Positions 1-6,668 of a stretch of 8,403 bases of DNA are shown here, piece by piece (the stretch's first letter is position 1; each line of letters begins with the position of its first letter). Made by a program: the position numbers and the translations under genes. Source of the stretch: Patescibacteria group bacterium (lineage in GTDB: Bacteria; Patescibacteriota; Minisyncoccia; CAIUEV01; JAHKAQ01); the NCBI GenBank assembly GCA_018825765.1, contig JAHKAQ010000065.1:1-8403 (forward strand). Direction: 5' to 3'. The notes beneath the pieces are model-generated. The model did not search any database. It was given only the letters and a program-made list of their open reading frames with translations, and had not been told where the DNA came from.

Positions 1-1
1 C

Positions 2-205
2 AATCTAAGCATCAACCAAACCCTTACCCGCTCCATCAACACTTCGGCCACCACGCTAATCGTGCTTTTCGCCATTCTCTTCTTTGGCGGCCAAAGCATT
101 TTCTATTTCATCCTGGCGCTCATTATCGGCATCATCTCCGGCACCTATTCTTCTATTTTTGTCGCCAGCCCCATTCTGGTTATTTGGAAGAATAAAAGGG
201 GATAA
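2..205 (+). CDS. secF: SecF, protein translocase subunit, C-terminal part (5' end outside window)
   Basis: The last 67 residues of an open frame entering from the left edge and ending at TAA (203-205). SecF works with SecD in the inner membrane, using the ion gradient to help SecYEG export and release proteins. The visible part carries the hallmark SecF end: NQTLTRSINTS at local residues 5-15, a hydrophobic segment (about 17-28), FGG, and then a last membrane segment with GIISGTYSSIFVASPILV (about 43-60), followed by a short basic tail. The GTYSSIF and ASP motifs are more typical of SecF than of SecD. The start and most of the gene, and presumably secD, lie outside the window. The ATP synthase promoter begins 6 nt after the stop, so the two units appear to be transcribed separately. 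The main residual doubt is a fused SecDF. Confidence 0.9.
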   Translation, partial: NLSINQTLTRSINTSATTLIVLFAILFFGGQSIFYFILALIIGIISGTYSSIFVASPILVIWKNKRG

Positions 206-210
206 CCTAT

Positions 211-238
211 TTGACTCCCTTATCTTCCCTGCTATAAT
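211..238 (+). promoter_or_regulatory. Sigma-70-type promoter of the ATP synthase operon
   Basis: TTGACT (211-216) and a perfect TATAAT (233-238) are separated by 16 bp, close to the housekeeping consensus. It lies in the first noncoding stretch after secF and upstream of nine tightly packed atp genes. Transcription would be expected to start near 245, giving a leader of about 120 nt before the first ATG at 368. Recognised from sequence only. Confidence 0.6.
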
Positions 239-277
239 AAAGCCAAGTTTTATCACTTTCCTTTTAAATCAGTCTTA

Positions 278-337
278 ATGCCCTATTTATCAAGAAAAGC
301 AGACATTATGTCCCTGTTAGGTTTGCTTTTTATTTGA
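278..337 (+). other. Possible 19-codon leader ORF in the operon 5' UTR
   Basis: ATG at 278 opens MPYLSRKADIMSLLGLLFI and ends at TGA (335-337), 30 nt before the first ATP synthase ORF and wholly inside the predicted leader RNA. It overlaps almost all of the inverted repeat at 289-338, the arrangement expected if translation influenced leader folding. There is no Shine-Dalgarno sequence, but none of the real genes here has one. Against it: it is short enough to occur by chance, and it would use TGA, which no other gene in the window uses as a stop. Confidence 0.2.
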
Positions 338-338
338 T
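289..338 (+). repeat. Inverted repeat in the ATP synthase leader
   Basis: ATCAA (289-293) and AAAAGCA (295-301) pair with TGCTTTT (324-330) and TTGAT (334-338), giving a 12-bp stem with one asymmetric internal bulge. The loop of about 22 nt itself contains GACAT-T-ATGTC (302-312). The stem is AT-rich and the tract after it (TATTTGATAT) is not a clean U-run. It is therefore a weak candidate for a secF terminator or an attenuator, and could also simply be leader RNA structure. Confidence 0.4.
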
Positions 339-367
339 ATCTAGATCTAAGCCGCGGGTAATTACCA

Positions 368-682
368 ATGAAAAAAAATTCAAAACCAAGCCAAAGCCAC
401 CTAAAAGAACTAATAATGCCGCTTACCATTTATACCAGCGCTTCAATCCTGGGTCCGCTTTTAATCTTCGGCGGTCTGGGAATTTTTCTTGATAAAACAT
501 TCAACACAAAGCCGGTTATTTTAATTGTCAGTATTATTGTCGCCTTTATCTTCACTAATATTTTTCTATACAAAAAAGTCAAATTTTTAATCAATAAAAT
601 TAACCAACAAAGCGCTCTGGCTAAAAAATCACAAAAACAAGCCCTAAAAAACCAAGCCAAAGCCGCTAAAAATAATTCTTAA
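368..682 (+). CDS. AtpZ/AtpI-family membrane protein, first gene of the ATP synthase operon
   Basis: A 104-residue small membrane protein. Two hydrophobic helices (about 18-40 and 48-68) are joined by GIFLDKTFNTKP (38-49), the signature loop of the AtpZ/AtpI family (ATPase_gene1 type). A lysine- and glutamine-rich cytoplasmic tail covers about 70-104. Family members open F-ATPase operons and have been linked to c-ring assembly and, in alkaliphilic Bacillus, to Mg2+/Ca2+ uptake; the role here is inferred from family and position. The start follows the promoter by about 120 nt and no Shine-Dalgarno sequence is visible. A 10-bp palindrome sits 1 nt before the ATG. The stop is only 2 nt from the atpB start, implying cotranscription and probably coupled translation. 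The AtpZ-versus-AtpI name is not resolved, so no symbol is given. Confidence 0.8.
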   Translation: MKKNSKPSQSHLKELIMPLTIYTSASILGPLLIFGGLGIFLDKTFNTKPVILIVSIIVAFIFTNIFLYKKVKFLINKINQQSALAKKSQKQALKNQAKAAKNNS

Positions 683-684
683 AG

Positions 685-1422
685 ATGGAGCTTAATATCT
701 CCTTATCACCAGAAATACTCTTTAACCTGGGCCCAATCCCGGTTACCAATTCGCTTTTCTGGTCGCTTATTATAAGCGTTTTTCTCATGCTCTTCTTTTA
801 TCGGGCCGGCCGGAATCTAAAAACCAGACCCTCTAAATTCCAAAATCTTATCGAACTTTTAATTGAAGAAAGCTATAAATTTACAGGCTTGATTACCAAC
901 AATCCCCAAAGAACAAAAAAAATCTTTCCCCTGGTCCTTACCATGTTTATCTTTATCCTTGCCTGCAATCTGTTCACCTTTATGCCCGGCCAGTCCGCGG
1001 TTTCCATCCAAACTGAACAGGGACTCGTCCCTGTTTTTCGCGCCGTTATGGCTGATTACAGCATGGTCTTTGTCTTAACCGCCATTACCGTAATCCTGGT
1101 TCAAATAATAACCATTCTCACTAACGGCCCGTTTAACTATTTAAAAAAATTCATCAATCTTGGCGGCCCGTTAAAATTTTTCTTAGGCGTCATGGAGTTA
1201 ATCGGGGAATTAGCTAAAATAATCTCTTTGTCTTTTCGTCTTTTCGGCAATATTTTTGCCGGAGAAGTGCTGGGCCTGGTTATTCTCTCCCTTATCCCTT
1301 TTTTCGTTCCGCTTCCCTTTTTATTCCTTAGCCTTCTAACATCCGTGATTCAGGCTTTTGTTTTTTCCGTCCTAACCCTGGTGTTTGCCAATATGGCTTC
1401 CCAGATCCCTGAAAACGAATAG
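685..1422 (+). CDS. atpB: ATP synthase Fo subunit a
   Basis: The 245-residue membrane stator subunit that forms the two ion half-channels next to the c-ring. About five to six hydrophobic segments are visible (near 22-40, 82-100, 124-146, 165-182, 186-210 and 212-236). The core motif SFRLFGNIFAGE (183-194) contains the essential arginine R185, equivalent to E. coli R210. Q223 in IQAFVFSVL matches the conserved glutamine of the last helix. FRAVMADYS (118-126) corresponds to the usual PxxDLN-type segment, with the family's common Asn replaced. Length is normal for bacteria. The ATG lies 2 nt after the previous stop, and GATGGAG around it gives no upstream ribosome-binding sequence. It must match the ion specificity of subunit c, which here looks Na+-like. 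Confidence 0.95.
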   Translation: MELNISLSPEILFNLGPIPVTNSLFWSLIISVFLMLFFYRAGRNLKTRPSKFQNLIELLIEESYKFTGLITNNPQRTKKIFPLVLTMFIFILACNLFTFMPGQSAVSIQTEQGLVPVFRAVMADYSMVFVLTAITVILVQIITILTNGPFNYLKKFINLGGPLKFFLGVMELIGELAKIISLSFRLFGNIFAGEVLGLVILSLIPFFVPLPFLFLSLLTSVIQAFVFSVLTLVFANMASQIPENE

Positions 1423-1459
1423 CCTCTTTAAATATCAATAAGCATTAATTTTTATCACA

Positions 1460-1693
1460 ATGGAAATGGAACAAGAAGTATTTAAAACTCTCGGCGCCGG
1501 TCTGGCCATGGGTCTTGGCGCGATCGGGCCGGGCATCGGAGAAGGAATTATAGCCTCCCGAGCCTTAGCCGCTATCGGCCGCAACCCTTCAGCCGACAAA
1601 AAAATCGTCCCTCTAATGTTCGTAACCATGGCCATCGCCGAATCCACCGGCATCTACTCCCTGGTTATCGCTTTGATTATACTTTTTGGCTAA
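1460..1693 (+). CDS. atpE: ATP synthase Fo subunit c, probable Na+-binding two-carboxylate type
   Basis: A 77-residue hairpin of two membrane helices that oligomerises into the rotor ring. Helix 1 (about 8-38) holds GAIGPGIGEG, the polar loop is RNPSADK (41-47), and helix 2 (about 50-76) holds AIAESTGIYSLVIALI. The ion-binding carboxylate is E61, followed by S62, T63 and Y66, in register with E65, S66, T67 and Y70 of the Na+-translocating Ilyobacter tartaricus c subunit. E28 stands at the position of Ilyobacter Q32, as in the two-carboxylate c-ring of Fusobacterium nucleatum. Proton-type c subunits usually lack the Ser-Thr after the carboxylate. The loop has RNP instead of the usual RQP. M1 is chosen as annotated; M3 in the same frame is an alternative start. 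Identity is certain; Na+ coupling is inferred from the motif. Confidence 0.95.
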   Translation: MEMEQEVFKTLGAGLAMGLGAIGPGIGEGIIASRALAAIGRNPSADKKIVPLMFVTMAIAESTGIYSLVIALIILFG

Positions 1694-1711
1694 TCATTCA
1701 CTTCCTCCTTT

Positions 1712-2227
1712 ATGGAACTTATTAGAGCTCTTGGACTTGATCTAAAAATCCTTATCGCTCAGCTGATAAACTTCGCTGTCCTTTTATTTGTCCTGCATCG
1801 CTTTGCCTATAAGCCGATTTTGGGCATGCTGGAAAAAAGACGCAAAAGAATCGAGCAAAGCTTGAATGAAGCCGTGGAAATTACCAAAAAAATGGAGCAC
1901 ACCGACAGGGAAATAAAAAACCTTCTGGCCAAAGCCAGAAAACAGGCTGATGAGATGATTAATCAGGCCAGAAAACAGGCTGATAATCAAAAAAAGGAAA
2001 TTATGGATCAAGCCGACAAGCTCTCTTTGGAATTAAAAGAAAAAACCGCCCAAGAGATTAAAAAAGAAAAAGACACCATAATCGAACAAGCTAAAAATCA
2101 AATAGCTCAACTAACCGTGGAGCTCGCAAAAAAAATTATCCCCGCCCAATTAACAGCTGAAAGCGAAAAACAAATAACCCGGCAATCCCTGAAAAACCTA
2201 AACAGTAAATATAACCCGCCCAATTAA
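1712..2227 (+). CDS. atpF: ATP synthase Fo subunit b
   Basis: A 171-residue peripheral stalk subunit. One N-terminal membrane helix (about 10-30, ending FVLHRF) is followed by KPILGMLEKRRKRIEQ (34-49), the typical b-subunit junction, and then a long charged helix to about 155 that dimerises as a coiled coil. The coil includes a near-duplicate of 11 residues: ARKQAD occurs at 75-80 and 86-91, and the coding DNA repeats an identical 18-bp stretch. The C-terminal segment (about 130-165), with LTVELAKKIIPAQL, is the delta-binding end. Length is slightly above the usual 155-165. A single b gene implies a homodimer. The stop is separated from the atpH ATG by 1 nt, so translation is probably coupled. 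The start is preceded by a pyrimidine-rich CCTCCTTT instead of a Shine-Dalgarno sequence. Confidence 0.93.
   Translation: MELIRALGLDLKILIAQLINFAVLLFVLHRFAYKPILGMLEKRRKRIEQSLNEAVEITKKMEHTDREIKNLLAKARKQADEMINQARKQADNQKKEIMDQADKLSLELKEKTAQEIKKEKDTIIEQAKNQIAQLTVELAKKIIPAQLTAESEKQITRQSLKNLNSKYNPPN
1934..1999 (+). repeat. Two 33-bp tandem units inside atpF
   Basis: GCCAGAAAACAGGCTGAT occurs at 1934-1951 and again, identically, at 1967-1984. The spacing of 33 bp equals 11 codons, so the repeat preserves frame and adds one 11-residue (hendecad) step to the coiled coil. The second half of each unit (15 bp) has diverged. Confidence 0.7.
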
Positions 2228-2228
2228 C

Positions 2229-2645
2229 ATGGCTATTTTAACCTCGCAATACGCCAAAGCGCTCATGCGAACGGTCCAGAACCCAAATGTAAAAAATCAT
2301 AAGCAGATAAATGAAATCATGAAGCGCTTCATTTCTCTTTTAAGAAAACATAACCGCCTAAACGACCTGGAATCAATCCTTGAAAAGATAAAAAATTACC
2401 GTTCAAACAGAGATTTTTTTTCAGGAAACGTTGAAATAGAATACGCTAAACACGACCCCTCTGAAGATGTCCGGACTTATCTTAAATCAGCTTTCCCCCA
2501 AAAAAAATTCAAAATAACCGCCACCCCCAACCCAAATTTAATTTCCGGCGCCAAGCTAAGAATAGAAGACAAACTTTTGGATTATTCCGCCGCCAGCTCT
2601 CTTCACAACATCAAACAAATACTTTTAAAAACTAATTCAATTTAA
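2229..2645 (+). CDS. atpH: ATP synthase F1 subunit delta, short form
   Basis: A 138-residue stalk protein that ties subunit b to the top of the alpha3beta3 head. The N-terminus has the expected QYAKAL (7-12). The C-terminus has NPNLISGAKLRIEDKLLDYSAASSL, matching the family's DPxLIGGxxxRIGDxxxDxSxxxxL pattern, including the aspartates after LRI and before YS. The family is usually about 175-180 residues, so this protein lacks roughly 35-40 residues. The shortfall falls in the N-terminal helical domain (about 1-65 here), which docks on subunit alpha. There is no sign of a frameshift, and the reading frame is flanked by intact genes with 1- and 3-nt gaps. Assignment rests on the C-terminal motif and on its position between atpF and atpA. 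Confidence 0.88.
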   Translation: MAILTSQYAKALMRTVQNPNVKNHKQINEIMKRFISLLRKHNRLNDLESILEKIKNYRSNRDFFSGNVEIEYAKHDPSEDVRTYLKSAFPQKKFKITATPNPNLISGAKLRIEDKLLDYSAASSLHNIKQILLKTNSI

Positions 2646-2648
2646 ATT

Positions 2649-4253
2649 ATGGCTTCCAAAAAAGACCAAATCATTCAACTAATCCAAAAAGAAATTGACG
2701 CCTTTAAGATTCAGCCGGCCGCGGAAAAAGTAGGCAGAGTTATTGAAGTAGGCGATGGAATCGCCACCATTTCCGGTCTGCCTGATGTTATGAGCTCTGA
2801 ATTGCTTAATCTTTCTAACGACACTTTCGGCGTAGCGTTAAATCTTGAAGAAGATACCATCGGCGCCATGGTTCTGGGCGATTATTCAAAAATAAAAGAA
2901 GGTGACATGGTTAAAAAAACCAACCGCATCCTGTCAGTCCCGGTGTCAGATAAATTAATTTCAAGAGTGGTTAATCCTCTGGGCTTTCCTCTTGATGGTA
3001 AAGCTCCAATTCCTCAGGAAAAATTCTACCCCATTGAAAAAATAGCCCCGGGCGTTATCTCAAGACAATCAGTCAGTGTTCCTCTCCAAACCGGCATAAA
3101 AGCCATCGACCTTATGATTCCTATCGGCCGCGGTCAGCGGGAACTAATTATCGGCGACCGTCAAACCGGAAAAACCGCCATTGCCATCGACACGATCGTC
3201 AATCAAAAAAACCAAGACTGTCTCTGTATTTACGTTGCCATTGGCCAGAAAGAATCAAAAGTAGCCAAAATTGTCTCCGAGCTTGAAAAAAGAGAAGCCA
3301 TGGAGCACACTATCGTGGTTCTGGCCGGCGCTTCAGATCCCGCCTCATTTTCCTTTATCGCTCCCTACAGCGGCTGTGCCATCGGAGAATATTTTATGGA
3401 TAAGGGAAAAGACGTTTTAATAATCTACGACGATCTAAGCAAGCATGCCTGGAGCTATCGGCAGATATCGCTCCTGCTTCGCCGCCCGCCCGGTCGCGAA
3501 GCCTATCCCGGAGACATTTTTTACCTTCATTCAAGGCTTCTGGAACGGGCCGCCCGGCTTAACGCGAAAAACCACGGCGGCTCCTTAACCGCTCTTCCTA
3601 TTATTGAAACCCAGGCCGGTGATGTTTCCGCCTATATCCCAACCAATGTCATTTCTATTACTGATGGCCAAATTTATCTAGAATCCGACCTGTTTTATCA
3701 GGGTATCCGCCCGGCTTTAAATATCGGACTATCAGTTTCCCGCGTGGGTTCAGCCGCGCAAACAAAAGCCATTAAAGAAGTAGCCGGCAAACTCCGCCTG
3801 GATCTCGCTCAATTTCGCGAACTAGCCGCTTTCGCTGAATTTTCTTCAGATCTTGATGAAACCACCAAAAAACAAATCGAGCGGGGAAAAAGGCTTATGG
3901 AAATAGTAAAACAGGAACAATACAGCCCCATGGCCATGGCTGATCAGGTTCTCTCTGTATTCTGCGTGAATCAGGGATATTTTGATGAAATTAAAATCCC
4001 CTCCATTAAAAAATACGAAAAAAAATGGCTGGAATACGCCCATTCTCACCTTAAAAAACAAATAGAAGAAATAACCAAAACCGGACAGCTAAACGACGAA
4101 TTAAAAGAAAAAATAGAAAAAGCCCTGGCTCGTTTCATAAAAGATCAGCTTCAAGCCCGGGACATGGTTCCCAAGCAGGAAAAAGACAAATCAATGTTTA
4201 CCAGGAAAGTATCTCCTGATAAAAACCACGACCAGAAAAAGAGTGGAAACTAA
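2649..4253 (+). CDS. atpA: ATP synthase F1 subunit alpha
   Basis: The 534-residue noncatalytic nucleotide-binding subunit of the F1 head. N-terminal beta barrel about 26-95 (VGRVIEVGDGIATISGL), nucleotide-binding domain about 96-370, C-terminal helical domain about 371-500. Walker A is GDRQTGKT (169-176). The Walker B region is VLIIYDDLSKH (256-266), then LLLRRPPGREAYPGDIFYLHSRLLERAA. The arginine finger is R365 in SVSRVGSAAQ, equivalent to E. coli R376. All motifs needed for function are present. The family is usually near 500-513 residues; the excess is a lysine-rich tail (about 505-534, ending DQKKSGN) that looks unstructured. SKHAWSYRQ has Trp where many bacteria have Val or Gln. The ATG follows the atpH stop by 3 nt. 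Confidence 0.98.
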   Translation: MASKKDQIIQLIQKEIDAFKIQPAAEKVGRVIEVGDGIATISGLPDVMSSELLNLSNDTFGVALNLEEDTIGAMVLGDYSKIKEGDMVKKTNRILSVPVSDKLISRVVNPLGFPLDGKAPIPQEKFYPIEKIAPGVISRQSVSVPLQTGIKAIDLMIPIGRGQRELIIGDRQTGKTAIAIDTIVNQKNQDCLCIYVAIGQKESKVAKIVSELEKREAMEHTIVVLAGASDPASFSFIAPYSGCAIGEYFMDKGKDVLIIYDDLSKHAWSYRQISLLLRRPPGREAYPGDIFYLHSRLLERAARLNAKNHGGSLTALPIIETQAGDVSAYIPTNVISITDGQIYLESDLFYQGIRPALNIGLSVSRVGSAAQTKAIKEVAGKLRLDLAQFRELAAFAEFSSDLDETTKKQIERGKRLMEIVKQEQYSPMAMADQVLSVFCVNQGYFDEIKIPSIKKYEKKWLEYAHSHLKKQIEEITKTGQLNDELKEKIEKALARFIKDQLQARDMVPKQEKDKSMFTRKVSPDKNHDQKKSGN

Positions 4254-4262
4254 AGCAATCCA

Positions 4263-5237
4263 ATGTCAAGCACCAAGCAGTTGCGCGCGCGCCTAAAATC
4301 AATTAAAAATACCAAAAAAATAACCAAGGCCATGGAGATGGTCGCCGCTTCTAAAATGAAAAAAGTAATCCAAGCCGCTCTGGCAACCAGGGATTACAGT
4401 CAGGCGGCCTGGGAAATTCTAACCAACATTTCTGAAACCTATGACCAGTCAAACCCGCTTTTGGATATTAGGGAGGTAAAAAAAATCTGCCTTATCCTTA
4501 TCACTCCCAGCAAAGGCCTGTGTGGAAGCCTTACCTCCCAGCTTCTAAAAAAAGTTCTTCAAAACATCAACAATCCTTATGACATGATGATCAACCGCGC
4601 CTGGAATAAAAAAATAATCCCGAAAATCCATCCTCAAAGCGCCATTATTGACATTGTATCTATTGGCAAAAAAGGGCAGGATCAAATCATAAAGCACAAA
4701 AAAAATCTTATCGCTTCTTTTAATCAGCTTAACGACCAATCCAGGGTTGACGATATTAAACCCATTGCCCAATTAGTTCTTCAGGGCTACCGGGAGAAAA
4801 AATACGACAAAATAATCATGGCCTACACCGACTTCATTTCCACCACCCTGTATAAGCCCCGCTTAAGACAGGTTTTACCGATTTCTAGAAAAGACCTGGA
4901 AAAACAACTGGAAGAGCTGGGAGAAAAAATATCCGAAAAAGAGGAAATGGAAGAAATAAAAGAACAAGCCCAAAAAAGAATCTATACTTTTGAACCGTCC
5001 CAGGAAGAGGTGCTGGGAATTATCATTCCTAAAGTAGTAGAAAGTCAGATTTTTCAGGCCTTTCTGGAATCCCAAGCCTCGGAATTTTCAGCCAGAATGA
5101 TTACCATGAAAAACGCTTCAGACGCGGCCCAGGAAATGATTCACAATTTTTCCCTTCAATATAACCAGGCGCGCCAGGCCGCTATCACCCAGGAATTATC
5201 CGAGATAAGCAGCGGCATGTTGGCGCTTGAAAAATAG
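4263..5237 (+). CDS. atpG: ATP synthase F1 subunit gamma
   Basis: The 324-residue central rotor shaft that couples c-ring rotation to catalysis. The N-terminal helix RLKSIKNTKKITKAMEMVAASK (10-31) and the C-terminal helix with FLESQASEFSARMITMKNAS and YNQARQAAITQELSEI (267-315) are the two halves of the coiled-coil shaft and are highly conserved. The central Rossmann-like part has PSKGLCGSLTS (82-92), with Ser for the usual second Gly-Gly residue, and IGKKGQ. The protein is about 35 residues longer than the usual 285-290. Extra length is evident in a glutamate- and lysine-rich stretch (about 208-239) before FEPS, and probably near 103-125. It starts 9 nt after atpA. No frameshift is seen. Confidence 0.95.
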   Translation: MSSTKQLRARLKSIKNTKKITKAMEMVAASKMKKVIQAALATRDYSQAAWEILTNISETYDQSNPLLDIREVKKICLILITPSKGLCGSLTSQLLKKVLQNINNPYDMMINRAWNKKIIPKIHPQSAIIDIVSIGKKGQDQIIKHKKNLIASFNQLNDQSRVDDIKPIAQLVLQGYREKKYDKIIMAYTDFISTTLYKPRLRQVLPISRKDLEKQLEELGEKISEKEEMEEIKEQAQKRIYTFEPSQEEVLGIIIPKVVESQIFQAFLESQASEFSARMITMKNASDAAQEMIHNFSLQYNQARQAAITQELSEISSGMLALEK

Positions 5238-5268
5238 ATTTTAATTTTAAACATTTTTTATTTACATC

Positions 5269-6663
5269 ATGCAAGGAAAAATAACCCAAATTATCGGTCC
5301 GGTAGTGGACGTAAGTTTTCAGGATAAATTACCCGCTATTCACAACGCCTTAAGCGTAGACGTTGAAAACAAAAAATCCTCCCTGATTCTTGAGGTTCAA
5401 CAACATCTTGGAGCAAAAAGAGTGAGGACCATCGCCATGGATTCAACCGACGGCTTAAAAAGAGGCGCTCCGGTAATTGACACCCGAAAACCAATCACAG
5501 TCCCTGTGGGCAAAAAAACACTGGGCCGTATGTTTGACGTTTTAGGCCAGCCCATTGACGGAAAAGAAAACATCAAAGAAGCAAAGACTCTTCCCATTCA
5601 TCGCCCGGCGCCTGAATTCAAAGAACAGTCTACCTCGGTGGAAATCTTTGAAACCGGCATAAAGGTTATCGATTTAATCTGCCCCTTTATGAAAGGCGGC
5701 AAAGTCGGACTTTTTGGCGGCGCCGGAGTAGGGAAAACCGTAATCATTCAAGAACTTATTCACAATATCGCTTCCCGGCATGGCGGTTTCTCGGTGTTCG
5801 CCGGGGTAGGGGAAAGAACCCGCGAGGGAAATGATCTTTATTACGACATGAAAGAATCCGGCGTCTTAAAAAACACCACCCTGGTATTCGGGCAGATGAA
5901 TGAACCGCCCGGCGCCCGCGCCCGCGTAGGCCTAACCGGCCTTACCATGGCTGAAAACTTCAGGGATCAGGAAGGAAAAGACGTGCTCTTTTTTATTGAC
6001 AACATCTTTCGCTTTACCCAGGCCGGCTCGGAAATGTCAGCTCTCTTGGGCCGCATCCCTTCAGCTGTCGGTTATCAGCCAACTTTAGCCGAAGAAATGG
6101 GCCAGCTGCAGGAAAGAATTACTTCCACGAAAAAAGGATCCATCACTTCCATTCAAGCCGTCTATGTCCCGGCTGACGACATGACCGACCCGGCCCCGGC
6201 CACTACCTTTTCGCATCTGGACGCGACCGTGTCTCTTTCCAGGTCCTTGTCAGAATTAGGAATTTATCCGGCCGTGGATCCGCTGGATTCCTCATCCACT
6301 ATCCTCGCTCCGGATATTGTGGGTAAAGAGCACTATGAAGTGGCCAGGGAAGTCCAAAAACTGTTGCAGCGCTACAAAGACCTGCGGGATATAATAGCCA
6401 TCCTTGGAATGGAAGAATTATCAGACGAAGACAAGGAGATCGTAAACCGCTCGAGAAAAATCCAAAAATTCCTCTCCCAGCCTTTTCATGTCGCCGAACA
6501 ATTTACCGGCATCAAGGGAAAATACGTCAAAATACAAGACACTGTGCGGAGCTTCAAAGAAATTATAGAGGGCCGGCACGATTCTAAAAACGAACAAGCC
6601 TTTTACATGAAAGGAAGTATCGAAGAATTAAACCAAACAAACAGTAAAGAAAAATCTAAATAG
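5269..6663 (+). CDS. atpD: ATP synthase F1 subunit beta, catalytic
   Basis: The 464-residue catalytic subunit; three copies make or hydrolyse ATP at the alpha/beta interfaces. N-terminal barrel about 1-75 (GKITQIIGPVVDVSF), Walker A GGAGVGKT (150-157), catalytic glutamate E182 in AGVGERTREGNDLY, Walker B region VLFFIDNIFRFTQAGSE (239-255), and ALLGRIPSAVGYQPTL (258-273). The C-terminal domain carries the torque-related loop as EELSDED (382-388), a conservative change from the common DELSDED or DELSEED. The end is a short charged tail (about 451-464). Length is normal. It is separated from atpG by 31 AT-rich nt with no clear terminator or promoter, and its stop is 5 nt from atpC. All catalytic residues are present, so the enzyme should be active. 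Confidence 0.98.
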   Translation: MQGKITQIIGPVVDVSFQDKLPAIHNALSVDVENKKSSLILEVQQHLGAKRVRTIAMDSTDGLKRGAPVIDTRKPITVPVGKKTLGRMFDVLGQPIDGKENIKEAKTLPIHRPAPEFKEQSTSVEIFETGIKVIDLICPFMKGGKVGLFGGAGVGKTVIIQELIHNIASRHGGFSVFAGVGERTREGNDLYYDMKESGVLKNTTLVFGQMNEPPGARARVGLTGLTMAENFRDQEGKDVLFFIDNIFRFTQAGSEMSALLGRIPSAVGYQPTLAEEMGQLQERITSTKKGSITSIQAVYVPADDMTDPAPATTFSHLDATVSLSRSLSELGIYPAVDPLDSSSTILAPDIVGKEHYEVAREVQKLLQRYKDLRDIIAILGMEELSDEDKEIVNRSRKIQKFLSQPFHVAEQFTGIKGKYVKIQDTVRSFKEIIEGRHDSKNEQAFYMKGSIEELNQTNSKEKSK

Positions 6664-6668
6664 ACAAA

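Noticed and set aside
56..278. Open frames on both strands overlapping the secF end (56-256 minus, 84-278 plus)
   Set aside because: The in-register secF frame with NQTLTRS and GTYSSIF motifs occupies this DNA; the other frames are shadows.
5238..5268. Internal promoter or terminator between atpG and atpD
   Set aside because: The 31-bp gap is only AT-rich; no hairpin and no spaced -35/-10 pair is visible.
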